A stretch of DNA of 64,000 nt, taken from assembly GCF_910596095.1 (NCBI RefSeq), contig NC_056550.1:17640501-17704500 (forward strand). Direction: 5' to 3'. This stretch comes from Thunnus maccoyii. Lineage: Eukaryota > Chordata > Actinopteri > Scombriformes > Scombridae. The notes beneath the pieces are model-generated. The model had not been told where the DNA came from. It did no database searches and saw only the letters and a list, made by a program, of their open reading frames with translations. The translations under genes were made by a program, and so were the position numbers. Position 1 is the first letter of the stretch. Each line of letters begins with the position of its first letter. This document shows positions 1-13,680 of the stretch, one piece after another.

Positions 1-2391
1 AGCCCAGACTAGCAACCCAGGAGAGTGACAGAGTGGCAAACACATCTGTAACCACTGGCACAATTCAATACCACATCTTCAGTATCAGATCCCTAAACAT
101 GTCTATTTTTTCAATACACTGCCACTGAGAACACGTGGAGGCATCTTAATAAAGAGGTTTTGATTGGAAGAGTTCCTCAAGCTATCAAAAACTCCAGAGG
201 GTCCTCCCCTCCTGGTCAGCGTCAGATCTACGACACTTCAGAGAACTTATAAATGTATCCCGAATGAATCCCACAAACAGATACACACTTAATACACTGC
301 ACAGAAGAACAGTCCACTCTGGTGAGTAAAAACAATCTGAACTTTTACAAAGCTCCAGTAGGTCAATGACATTTTGTAAATTGGTTGCAAAGTTTAATCT
401 CTTTTCCAAGCATTTCAATCAATGTGTGTCCCTAAATAAGTAAGTAATATATGCCTGTTGAATTCTAGTTATCATCAATATGTTATCTTCATATATTGTT
501 AGTTGGACCAGTTTGATATTATTTCCTGTAATTAATACAATTAATTTGTCTACAGCTCAGCCTACAGTAGTAAAGTACTAAAGGGGTTAACTCCATTTTG
601 CAAAATAAATAAATAACCAGATGAATTGAGATTTATCGGTTTCCCCTCATCATCTTACATCCCCCACAACTTCAACATTATGATGTGACTTGAAACATTT
701 TAGACTCTTAATTGATAGATTTAATTTCTTCCTGCCTGAAATTACTATGTTCAGCAGCAAAATAAAGTATTTAAGCTGTAAAAGTGTTTTCCATTTGAAA
801 TCTTATGTAAGAATATATGTAATTTAAGTTCAAATATAGATATACTGAAACTCTTTTTTATTATAAATCAGACTGATCAGTGATTTAAAGCACATCAAAT
901 GCAAATAAAACATAATTTATAGGACAAAAAAGTATAACTAACGAATAAATGTTTCTCTATGTATACTCAATGATCACAATTACAGATGGGAACATAAATG
1001 TTACAAATTAGTTACAAATACTTTCCACCTTTTAATGAAACATACTTTTAAACTTGTAACAAAACATACAAAACATCACGTAAGTTGAGTCAAGTCCCTT
1101 TTTGTCCAAGTCTAAACTTAGCTTTGAAATTTTACATGTAACAGTTCATTTTACAGTAAACAGTTCATTATATTGTAGGGTATTCAGCACTTAATTAAAT
1201 GCTCCAAAATAATATTTAATATTCTGTTTTGTTTATTTCATTTTCAGTAGATATGCCTGCAGAAAAAACACAATTGAATAAGTCTGCCATCTCCAGGGAC
1301 GAGCATCTTAGGCAAAGAGCTTCACTCCTCTGTCAGTGTGATTAGTCCCACAGGAGTGTGTTTGGCCTGAGGTAGAGCCGACACAAGAGGGAGGCAAGAA
1401 ACACAATCCGCTGAGGGAACAAGGGAGAGAAAGGTCCATGTTAAACCAGAATAGGCCCCTTGATGGCTGTGCAAAGAACAATCACTGCCTCTGGCTCCAA
1501 AAGTCCATTTAGTGGAGGGACCTCAGGTGTACTGCATGTGAAGACGCTCACGTTTTCAATGAGGTTGTGCAAATCAGCCTGACTCAGAGCCGCTGCAAAT
1601 AGTCCCAGAGTCCAGAACAAAACCTGACATTAAGCGCCTAACATTAGAAATACTGAAGAACTTAAAAAAAAAAAAAGCTTCCATTTGTCGTCTTCCTATA
1701 GGGACCAAAGATGGAGACACAGAGCTCACGGCCCAGGACCTAATGATAATGGCTGTGGTCGTGGTTTTACTTCATGTCTGACTCCAGTTATTATGCCATA
1801 AATCCAGCCATTATTAAATTCATTTTCCAGGTTATCCTCCTTTTCTGGTTAGAAATTAGCTTTAGGAATTGCTAAATGTCAGAAACAGGCTTTTAAGAGC
1901 TGCAGGAAATGACCAAATTTCCACTGCCCTTCCCAACAATAGTCTTAAACAATGGTCTACGTGCAGAATACTTTGCCATTTTAATTTGGGAATAGCTGCC
2001 CTTTTATTCTGCTGTGAAAGGGTTGTGCTTTTATCATGACTCCCTTAAGTATGTTAGATGTCCCTTCATACAGAGCCACGGTTCCCTCGAGGAGCACTTT
2101 TTATAACAAGACAATAACAAGATAACAGCCTGAGGAGAAGCCCTGACGGTGTTTGTAACGTGTTTTTGCTCTCTGGAAACTGTCTTGCTTAACTCCGCAG
2201 CTAGTTTAAATCTACTGAGACTAAACTTCTCAGCAGATTAGAAACAAGGATTCTAATGAGCAACAGTATATTTGACTGTATTATCAGTGCTGAGCTAGAA
2301 AACAAGATTAAGTATTAAGCCTCTTGAGAAACACATGACTTTAATAGGAGACTGTATCATTTGCTATTGATTGAGTGAGTGCTGACTGAAG
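1..2391. other. intergenic DNA upstream of the GPCR
   Basis: AT-rich non-coding sequence with only short open frames that lack start codons, splice context or recognisable protein similarity. A stretch of 13 A's lies near 1664. Upstream non-coding exons of the GPCR may lie here, because the GPCR coding exon appears to begin at a splice acceptor, but I cannot place them. Confidence 0.6.
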
Positions 2392-2466
2392 ATGCTAAAC
2401 CCTGATCATCACTATATATTCTTACTCTTCTCCCATCAGAGTCCTGGTTTTTGCAGAACTAGAAAG

Positions 2467-3420
2467 ATGGAGAAAAATGTATCCTCACCACTCAACTCAA
2501 CCTTTCACCCAACTCAACTCCCTCTCAATACCACCGCTGACATCAATGCCACAATAAAACCCTTCAGTGTGTTTGATGGGTGCGATCATCAAGTAGAGGG
2601 CATTCTCTTTGACCTGACCCTGCAGTCCATCAATGTAATCGTGGGAATCCCTGCCAATGTACTTGTCATTGCGATCCTCATCCATAATCGCAAAGAACCC
2701 TCCACTTCAGACATATATTTGGGCTTCCTGGCCTTCATGGATATCTACTTCAGTGTCATGACCCCCATCATCTTCCTTAACCTTTACTACTGGCAGAGCA
2801 AGGAGGTGTGGTCCGCCGCTAAGTTCTCCTACGGTGTGAAAGACACCAGTGGTCCGCTGTTTTTCTCCTGTATCTGCCTGGATCGCTTCATGGCTGTGCT
2901 CTTTCCTATTTCATTCGGGCAATTTAAACACATCAAGTACAGGTTAAGTCTCACAGTGCTGGTTCTCTGCCTCACCTTTGCCTACTCCAGTGCTAAATGT
3001 GTGGGAGGCCTGCCCAACTTTGAGAAGGTGTTCACAGGTGAGATCCTGGCAACATTTGCCTGGATGGTTGTGTGTAACATAAGCATCCTGTGGACCCTGA
3101 AGAAGTCCCGTGGTGCAGGGAAAGACGAGATGCACCCCATGAAGAAGAAGGCCTTCAAGATAGTGCTCTCCATCCTTTGTATTATCGTGTTTAACTACCT
3201 GCCACCTGTAGCAATGTTCCCCTTTGAGGACTACTACTCCCCAGATGTGTTTCGCTGCTACGTGCAGCCCGTTGGCTTCGCATTCATCAACATCAGCAGC
3301 ACCATCCAGCCACTTGTCTACCTGTCTCGCCTGGAGAAGGTGCCTTTCTTCTCTGACACATGTGTCAAGAAGTGTTGCACCTGTGTCACTGCAGAGAACA
3401 ACAAAACCCCACCTGCGTAG
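2467..3420 (+). CDS. rhodopsin-family (class A) G-protein-coupled receptor, ligand unknown
   Basis: A single coding exon gives a 317-residue seven-helix receptor of the plasma membrane. I start at ATG 2467 because a good splice acceptor (polypyrimidine tract then CAG, AG at 2438-2439) lies just downstream of the earlier in-frame ATG at 2392, which is probably intronic; starting at 2392 would add 25 residues. The N-terminus carries NVS, NST, NTT and NAT glycosylation sequons. TM1 (about 50-73) contains the conserved Asn in GIPAN, and TM2 contains Asp in AFMD. TM3 ends in DRF (139-141) instead of DRY. TM6 has NYLPP (243-247) instead of CWxP, and TM7 has QPLVY (281-285) instead of NPxxY. No Cys is seen at the start of TM3, but Cys39 and Cys264 could pair N-terminus to ECL3. 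The tail is Cys-rich (299-306) and could be palmitoylated. The family looks like the delta/purinoceptor-type receptors expanded in fish; I cannot name the ligand. Confidence 0.85.
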   Translation: MEKNVSSPLNSTFHPTQLPLNTTADINATIKPFSVFDGCDHQVEGILFDLTLQSINVIVGIPANVLVIAILIHNRKEPSTSDIYLGFLAFMDIYFSVMTPIIFLNLYYWQSKEVWSAAKFSYGVKDTSGPLFFSCICLDRFMAVLFPISFGQFKHIKYRLSLTVLVLCLTFAYSSAKCVGGLPNFEKVFTGEILATFAWMVVCNISILWTLKKSRGAGKDEMHPMKKKAFKIVLSILCIIVFNYLPPVAMFPFEDYYSPDVFRCYVQPVGFAFINISSTIQPLVYLSRLEKVPFFSDTCVKKCCTCVTAENNKTPPA

Positions 3421-4536
3421 GGTTCAGAAGATATAATAAACATATTGAACCTCATGGATGTTGAGTCCACTTGTCTCCAGAGAAGAACTGTGAGAGTAAG
3501 AACTGGACACTAAATCCAACTGTGGTATTTTTATTTATTTCCCTTTATTTATTTATCTTCCAAATGTATGTTTTTATGGAATAGATGTTTATGCAGAGTA
3601 AGGGAGAGCAATCTTGAAAATAACATAAACGTGTTTAGATGAAAATGTTTCTATCTTACATTCATGGATTAGTCTTCACAACAAGTACACAAGTGGAAAA
3701 AAATCAAGAATTAATTTCCTGTTTTGATTAACTGATAATGAATTGATTATATTCTAGACAATGATTTTCTCCTACCCCCATGAGATACATGTGTTCAAAG
3801 AAATGACGTCCTTTAAAATATTTGTTTGACTTTGGCGCCATCATGTGTACAAAAGAGAGAAATAAAAAGTACCATGTAACCCCTCCACAATAGGCAACCT
3901 TTTGATCCACTGAATTGTTTCTTCATTTGACAAATTAAACATTACTTTATGAAACTGTCATTTAATTACAAAGTAAAGTCGCCTTCACTGTCCAAATTAA
4001 CACAATAAGCAACGTTTTCTAACAAAAAAAGAAACCTCTCTTTTCTATATGTGTATTTCTTAAGGTGCATGGTGCTGGGTAGGCCTCCATCCCAGTCCAA
4101 CATAATATGGATGTCATCAACAGTAAAATCAAACACCTTCACAGCAGTATAATTTATACAGGTGTAAGTCAAATGCAGGCAGTGCAATAGAACACAAAGA
4201 AAGGTCTTGCAGCAGACCGAACATCAGCTCTAGAATAACCTAAACCTAAAATGAAATAACCAAAAACTTCTTCATAGTTATTTAAACATTTAAATCAAAT
4301 GCAAATGTCCTCTTCTCTCAGAGAGCAATGCATATTTAGCTACTTATTTTCATATATATTTAGATACAGCTTGTTTTAACAGTAAGAAGATGCCAAATTC
4401 AGCAATAAAAAAGAGGTGACAAAAACATACAAGATGTTTTTGAAGCAGCAAAATGACTTGGATGAAGAGTACTTTCATCCATCAAAACAGGATTGAGATT
4501 AACTTTTTTTACATAATTAATAAATCACTCAAACAC
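3421..4536. other. convergent 3' region between the GPCR and the TRIM gene
   Basis: The GPCR 3' UTR begins here, with a candidate poly(A) signal AATAAA at 3435-3440, only 15 bases after the stop codon. The right part should hold the 3' UTR of the minus-strand TRIM gene. I see no convincing coding sequence on either strand. Confidence 0.5.
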
Positions 4537-6940
4537 TTATTGACGCAACATTGTGACAAGTACCTTATCTGGCAGTATTCTCAATGGATGACTGCTCTGT
4601 GTATAAAAGTAAGGTAGTAACGTTTCTCTGAACGTGTCTGTGAATGCATAAATGAGTGTGTCATCAGCAGAGTCAACAAAAGACAAAGTCCCTTTGTTGT
4701 AATCCAGTTGCACTTTGACTTGTTGGGGGGTTCTTGAAACAGTCAGTGGGGTGGGTGGAGAGGTCATTGCCCTGAACTCTCCGTCCCGGAAACACAAAGT
4801 CCAGAAGCCGTTCTCAGGCCGAGCAGAGATCTCACAATTCCTAGGTACAGAGGAAGAGGCCACGCCCAGGAGCCAGTCCTGATTGCTTCCTGTTTCCACG
4901 ACCCAGTGGTGACTTCCTGAGCCTAGCGTTGTCATGCCTACCACTTCAGCACTCATGTGGAAGCGCTCTGGGTTGTCCGGGCAACAACTCGGCTCCTTTG
5001 AGTAGTGGAGGGAAGTCAGATCGTCTGACAGGATGAGGCAGGGGTGTGCTGTGTTTGGGTCCAAAGTCACAGGACCTAAAATACAGGAAATTAGCCGAAG
5101 AGAAAGATTTATATGTCACACACAGTTTCGTTTACTCATCCAGCGTATGAACATGAGGAAAATTACAAATAAGCCTATGTCGACTCACTATAATCAATGT
5201 GATCCAGCATTTTCTCCCAGATTCTATGCTTGAGGTTGCTGAGATGCTTAGTCACATCAATCAGTAACCCGGACATGATGTCTGAATTCAGCGATGTGCT
5301 TTGGCTTCTGTGAACACAACAGATACCCTCCACTCAGAATATGTCACAGTCAATACAAAAAAGTGTGCAAATCCATCATTTTAACATACCTGTCCTGAGT
5401 AGCTTTAAAATTCTAGAAAATATAAAAAAAACTCAGTCAAATGTGGATATTTTTTGGAAATGTTTATTAAAAAAATGATAAAACTGGACTGTACAGACCT
5501 TCAACAAGACCATGTCATCTTCTTTCAGCTCCTCCTGTATGACTGCAATGGTCTCTGTGAGGGACAGCACCTCTGCTGAAAGTTCTTTAAACTTATCCTT
5601 CATTCCTGCGATCTTCTCTTCTTCTTCTTTCTTCACAGCTGCCAATCTGGCTGATTCTTCATGGTAGAGGACTTGATGGAGCTGCTCAAACTGGCTCTTA
5701 ATCAGTCTCTGTGTTTCCAGCGTCTGACTCTGAAGGAGATTATTGCAAATATTGGTTTATTTGAGCTTTTTTTTTTATTCGTAATCAAATATGTAAGATC
5801 TGTCATCTCATACCGGGTTATCTTTACCTTAATGTGATTGAACATATCTGTAGAGCTCCTGTGAATTCTTTTGAGGCAGTTCAGTTTATCTTGCAAGCTC
5901 TTGAGGGATAAAGCAAGTTCATCCTGGAAGTAAAGGACATCAGCAATAAACAGCAGAAATCTGATATCTTAATGGAATGATGTTTCAGTAGTTTGAGTAT
6001 TTGGAATATTTTAGGCCTGGATTCATCACTGAAAGATAACATTAGGACTGGGCAATATATCGATATTATATCGATATTGTGTTATGAGACTACATCGTCT
6101 TAGATAATGGATATTGAAATATCATGACATGGCAGAAGTGTTGTCTTTTCCTGGTTTTAAAGGCTGCATTACAATAAAGTGATGTCATTTTATGAACTTA
6201 CCAGACTGTTCTAGTTGTTTAAATATATACCTTCACCCATTTAGTCATTTATATCCACATTACTGATGATGATTGATCAAAAATCTCATTGTGTAAATAT
6301 TCTGTGAAAGCACCAATAGTCATCCCTACAATATTGTCACAATATCGATATTGAGGTATTTGGTCAAAAATATCATGACGTTTGATTTTGTCTGTATTGT
6401 CCGGCCCTAGTTAACAGTGTAAACTACATTCAGGACAGACTCGTGGAACAGCATTCTACCTTTAAGTGATTAGGTTGAAATAACAGGAGTCAGTTAATCA
6501 AGTTAATGTTACGGTGCAATTGGGAAGTACATTGTTATGTTTATTTCCCTTACCTTGCAGTCCAGCACTGCCTCTTCTAAAGGTGAGCAGTCGTGGGTTT
6601 TGTGCAGTTTGGAGGACTGACATACCACACAGATGGGCTGTTTGTCTACGAGACAGAAAAGTTTCAACTTCTCCCCGTGGAGATTACAGTTGTTCTTCTC
6701 TTCCACTGAACTCTGCCTCCTGGTCTGCAGAAGAGTTTCACAGACATTTTTCAGTGCCAAATTGGAGGGAGGACTGGACTTGGCGGTTCTTTTCCTGCAT
6801 ACTGGACACTCACGCAAGCCTGTGTCCCAGCAGCGCTTCAGACAGCTCCTACAAAAGCTATGGCTACATGACAGCAGAACAGGGTCTGTAAAGATGTCAC
6901 AGCATACTGGGCATGTAAGATCCTCCTCTGGGAGTGACAT
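4537..6940 (-). CDS. TRIM35/nuclear factor 7-like E3 ubiquitin ligase (RING, B-box, coiled coil, PRY-SPRY)
   Basis: Six minus-strand exons: 6940-6554, 5923-5828, 5729-5499, 5412-5390, 5307-5189 and 5075-4537. Their lengths (387, 96, 231, 23, 119 and 539 bp) follow the classic class IV TRIM pattern. They join in phase to 464 intact residues. The C3HC4 RING uses Cys10, 13, 25, His27, Cys30, 33, 45 and 48. A B-box 2 follows at about 85-119 (CNLH ... HKTH), then a coiled coil at about 130-238. PRY-SPRY starts at about 286 with PVTLDPNTA and contains GSGSHHWVVE and LDYNKGTLSF. Start is the ATG of MSLPEEDL; upstream in-frame sequence opens only with GTG. Such proteins act as E3 ubiquitin ligases in cytoplasm or nucleus, often in innate immunity; the target is unknown. 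Fish carry very large families of these genes, so one-to-one orthology with TRIM35 is not claimed. Intron 1 contains a MITE. Confidence 0.92.
6043..6409. mobile_element. hAT-like MITE in TRIM intron 1
   Basis: The left end reads TAGGACTGGGCAATATATCG and the right end, read inward, TAGGGCCGGACAATAC, giving imperfect terminal inverted repeats. ATATCGATAT palindromes lie inside both ends. Flanking 8-mers GATAACAT and GTTAACAG agree at 6 of 8 positions, consistent with an old 8-bp hAT target duplication. There is no transposase, so the element is non-autonomous. Confidence 0.6.
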
Positions 6941-8851
6941 GACCACTCCAATAAAGTAACTCCACAGTTCAAAACAGCCTAAGTCCACGGGTTTAAGAAC
7001 TAAACGATTCCCCTGTCAGCAATAACAACATGATTCAGTACACCTCGTTAAATCTGTCTCTTGAACGGCTTCGAACGCACCAACTGCCTATCTATTGTTC
7101 TTGACATGAAGTAACAAATGCTCTTTGCTTTCCTGTGCATGACTTCTGTGGGAGTAACTTGAATCATGAACCGTGAAAAAAACACTGTAGCAGTGCTGGG
7201 AAAAAGGAAGTAACGCCCTATTGGCCAGATGTTTAAGAGCTTAAACCTGGTTGGTAACTTGCCTTGTTTGGAATGTAATCATTCAGGATATGAATGTGAA
7301 TGCTTCAGTGTTAACATCCATGTTGACTCCTCAAGGCTGCGCATTAGCAAACTTTCTAAACATATCAATTCATTGCGTAAGTCACTTTGCAACTGACCTT
7401 TTAAAACAGTTGTCGCCCGTGAAAATATGTTTTACTGCTAGTAATTTCATTAATCAGAAAATTTAGTAGAATTGTTGCCCAACCCTCTTGTTGTTTGTTC
7501 GCAGTATGTTTTACATCTTTTAGCAGGTGAGGTTTGACCCAAACTGGCTGAACCAGCTCAGAGAAGTCAGAAAAATGTTTACCCCGACAGAATTTTACAA
7601 CACTAACCAACAAGTCACTTATTAAAACTTAATAGGTGAGTGATTGAGACTTAAAACTGTTAACATACTGTAGATAAGACAGGTTATTTATATAATTTGT
7701 CATAGTAGACATTTATTGATGCATTATCTATGTTTATTTATCTACTATCTCTACTATGTCTAATGTGCGTTACATAATTTGTGTTTGTCTTGATTATTTA
7801 CACAACAACACACAACATTTGTGCCGCAGGTCAATATTTGATCACATGTTGGAAACCAGAGGAAACCTTTTTCTTTTCTGAAAGAAGACTGCATTTCAAG
7901 GCAGTAAAGTAGGAGAATCAGGTGCCAAAACAGTGAGCATTCTGAAAGCCTATACTTTAGTTTAAAGAGAGGAAGCTTTGCATTTATGTATGTGCATGCA
8001 GGGTTTTTAGGTGACATACTTTATATTTTAGGTGTGTGATTCTGAATCGAAAAAAAAAACAAAACTTGACAGTGTGCAGTATAGTGTCTGCCTGTCCAGT
8101 TCCTCCAATAGTTTTGTATTGTTTGGTTTGTTATATGTCAGTATTTTGCTCTTTCTCCCATTTTGATAATTAAGCTACTGTAATTAAAGGTGGCTAGTAA
8201 CAAATTAAGTGGGCTAAAGCATACCTTTGATCGGAGGAAATGAACCAGCCAGTTGAATCATACAGTGAATGAAATGCTGGAGACACACCCTACATGGCAG
8301 CACACAGCCTACTTGACATTTTCATCGTACTTTTTGTCCTATTTCACAACATGCAGGCCTCGAGGCACCAAGTGTCAAGCTGATACTTTTTAAAAACATC
8401 AAATAGTCAATAGTTGATACATTTTTATGTTACTGCTCTTGTCCTTGTCATAATAATAATAAACTCATGATGCATTCCGGTGGACTACATTGTTACACAC
8501 AATATTGACCTTGATGCTAAAAAGTGTGTCTCCTTCTGTGTGTGTGTGCGTGCGTGGAGGGTGTGGTGTGGGGTCACCCGGTCCATTAGGATGAGGATCT
8601 TATTGATGACTGATGCAGCTCTTCGCATCCTATCCGCCATTTCCACGGGTCTTGGTTCCTCCCTCTCTCCTCCGGTCTTTGGTTACCATGGCGATGACGT
8701 CAACTTGCACCACCGATCCAGCCCAGTAAAAGCTCTCAGAGGCGGCGCAACAAATCCCGGACACTCGACCGCAGGAACCATCATCCAGTGAATCTCTTCC
8801 TCTCAGATACGCATCTTCTTACTCGGTCATCCTCGCATCCATCTGTCCAAT
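6941..8851. other. divergent intergenic region between the TRIM gene and beta-tubulin
   Basis: This holds the promoter of the minus-strand TRIM gene on the left and that of beta-tubulin on the right. The middle is AT-rich with no supported gene. The last 250 bases before the tubulin ATG are GC-richer and carry the CRE and X-box-like sites listed separately. A GT-rich tract lies near 8538-8570. Confidence 0.55.
8682..8702 (+). promoter_or_regulatory. RFX X-box-like site with adjoining perfect CRE in the beta-tubulin promoter
   Basis: GTTACCATGGCGAT at 8682-8695 agrees with the RFX X-box GTTGCCATGGCAAC at most positions, in both half-sites. It runs directly into TGACGTCA (8695-8702), a perfect cAMP response element. 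The pair lies about 150 bases upstream of the tubulin ATG. RFX sites mark genes for ciliary components, which fits a class IV beta-tubulin. Binding is inferred, not shown. Confidence 0.5.
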
Positions 8852-11322
<2,471 letters not shown>

Positions 11323-13680
11323 AACCTCCACCCAACCTCATTTCACCTCACCCATCCCCCCCAACTCCATCCCCTCTCCCATCCCCCTCCCATTATGAAT
11401 TGAATGGTCTGCCACACTGAAAAACTGTCACCATCTAGATCACTGTTGCTCTGGTGTTAGACATTGTGTTAACTGATGCTAGTAAAGTTTCTGGTTCTAA
11501 TGTTTTTGTATGTTGTGAATGCACTGGATTATTGACATCCTTACATCTTCCCGATCATTGCCTTGCCAAATTTAAACGCAAGTGATTTTAACTGTGAAGC
11601 CTTGACATCAGAGAATTATTAAAATCTGATTAAATGACCACTGTTACTGCCTCTGAGTTTTCATTTATTCAGTTGATGATTGATCTGATATTATTACAGA
11701 CCTTACAGCCCTTTAGTGTCTGTCCAGCAACATCCTGAAAAGGGACGTTTCTCAAAAGCAGAGGGTCACAACATTTGAATACAGCCTCCAAAAAGAGTCA
11801 CAAGCATTTTGCTAACGTATTGAAAATTAAAGCAAATAAAGCCTAGTTTACAGCAAATATTGTCAGCGACACAGGTACTAATCTTGTACTGAGTATCAAA
11901 GTGGTCTCACCAATGTTGTCAGTTTAAGACTAGTGATGAAAGGTGGTCTACGCAGTCCTACTATATCAAACAAAAGTGCACAATGCAGTTTGAATTTTGA
12001 CGCATGTATCAAGGCTGAGCAGTAGTCCAATAAATGCAAAACATAATTCATGATTCACTTAGTTAAAATTTATACCAGTTGAAAGACACACAGTCAGGAA
12101 ACAGACTGTGCTGTAATATAAATTAGTCAAACACAGTATGGTAGCAATAAACCTATTCCTATAATGTTTTATCATGTTTCATAATGAAATCCTGTTAAAA
12201 CACACACTAGGATGTAATCTTGTCAGTGGGAAGTCTCAATGAATAGGATGAATGTTTTCCCCAAAACTCTGCATCAGGCAATCCAACATTAGTATGTGGA
12301 TGGAGCTAAAAACACTTTATAATCCTGCCTTGACTTATTCTCTAATTAACAAATAAATAAATGACTGATAGCACTTTGAGAACCAGCAAGTGTTTGTGTG
12401 TACACTATAAGTTAAATTAAGTTGGCCACCTTTCTTCTAGTTTCCAAATACTTGATAAATGTAAGTCCTGTATATTAAAGATTGTACTCTCTCTACAAGT
12501 TTTGATGACATTTTAGATATACCTTTTTTTTTCTTCATTAAGCCACACAATGACTTCAGTGTTTCAGTGACTTTCTCAGGTACTTGGCTGAACTTCTCAC
12601 TTGGCACTACCAGAACTCCTTATCTGTCAAGCTGTTTCATCATCCTAAGACTCATTGCGCAAATACATACTTTTGGGCTTGTTTACACTTTTCTCAGCGC
12701 CGCCTGGATTTTTTGGCTCTAGTTTTGGCTTGTTGCCCATGCGGCCATATTCATGTGTTAAGATATGTTTGTCTGCTCATACCCAAATCTTATTTTGAGG
12801 ATTGAATATGTTTAACTTCTACCTTTATTGACATCATGTAGTTTTAAGAAAAGTAAGACATTAGAACAGAAAAAAATATATATTTTGTGAAGTTTAATTA
12901 CTCAACTGTTTTACAAATTGTTTATTTACTTGATAAAAGTGTAAATAAACATGCAGTGACTGTAAAACATGTTTGTGTGGTTACCATGTGATATGCACTG
13001 CATGGTTGATCTATTGAATTGAAAAGTTTTAAATATGTGTCACTTTAAATTAAAATGATTACTAAAAGAATACTTCAAGTGTAAACAGTTGCTTGCTTTT
13101 GCTCAATATACTTATTCGTGCAGCAATATTTCTACAATCAAGAGCTTTTGCACTGCGATAAGATGTTGAATTACACTAATAATAAGACTAAAGCAAACAT
13201 CTATCTCAGTTTAATGCAATGAACTAATGAGGAGTGAAAATGAGTTTGAGGTAAAAGATCAGTGTAAATTTTGCCAGTGAAAGTTTTTCATCATAGACAG
13301 AATCAAATCAAGCACATGTATGATATACAGTATTAAGGCAGACGACAAAGGAAAACATGTCAAAACTAAAATGATTGGTGGTGATGAAATACTGCAGCTC
13401 CTGTTTCATTTGTGCATAAGAAATGTTCGAAACCACCTTGAAATGTTTAATTGTTCTTAAAATCCATTGGAAGATCCATTCATCCAGGTGCTTTTCCTCA
13501 TGGTGCCACGCAGGCTAGATTCAGTGCTTGTTGAAATGAAAAGAAGTGAATGCATCATGTTACGATGCCTCAAACTTGTCAGTCTGTTGTGTCTTAAACC
13601 TGGAGATATTTTTCTTTGAATGATCAGCTCAAGGTAATGAGCATCGTCACATGGGAATGCCGCCATGCAAGCACAAAATC
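11323..13680. other. convergent 3' region between beta-tubulin and crb3
   Basis: The tubulin 3' UTR starts with a C-rich stretch (11325-11395). Two overlapping-range ATTAAA hexamers at 11618-11634 are likely poly(A) signals; an AATAAA follows at 11835. The right part should include the 3' UTR of the minus-strand crb3. No additional coding sequence is supported. Confidence 0.5.
11618..11634 (+). promoter_or_regulatory. candidate poly(A) signals of beta-tubulin
   Basis: ATTAAA occurs at 11618-11623 and again at 11629-11634, about 300 bases after the stop codon, a normal 3' UTR length for a vertebrate beta-tubulin mRNA. Confidence 0.4.

Noticed and set aside
185-418. 77-residue minus-strand frame
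   Set aside because: Opens with TTG, no homology, no splice context; chance frame in AT-rich DNA.
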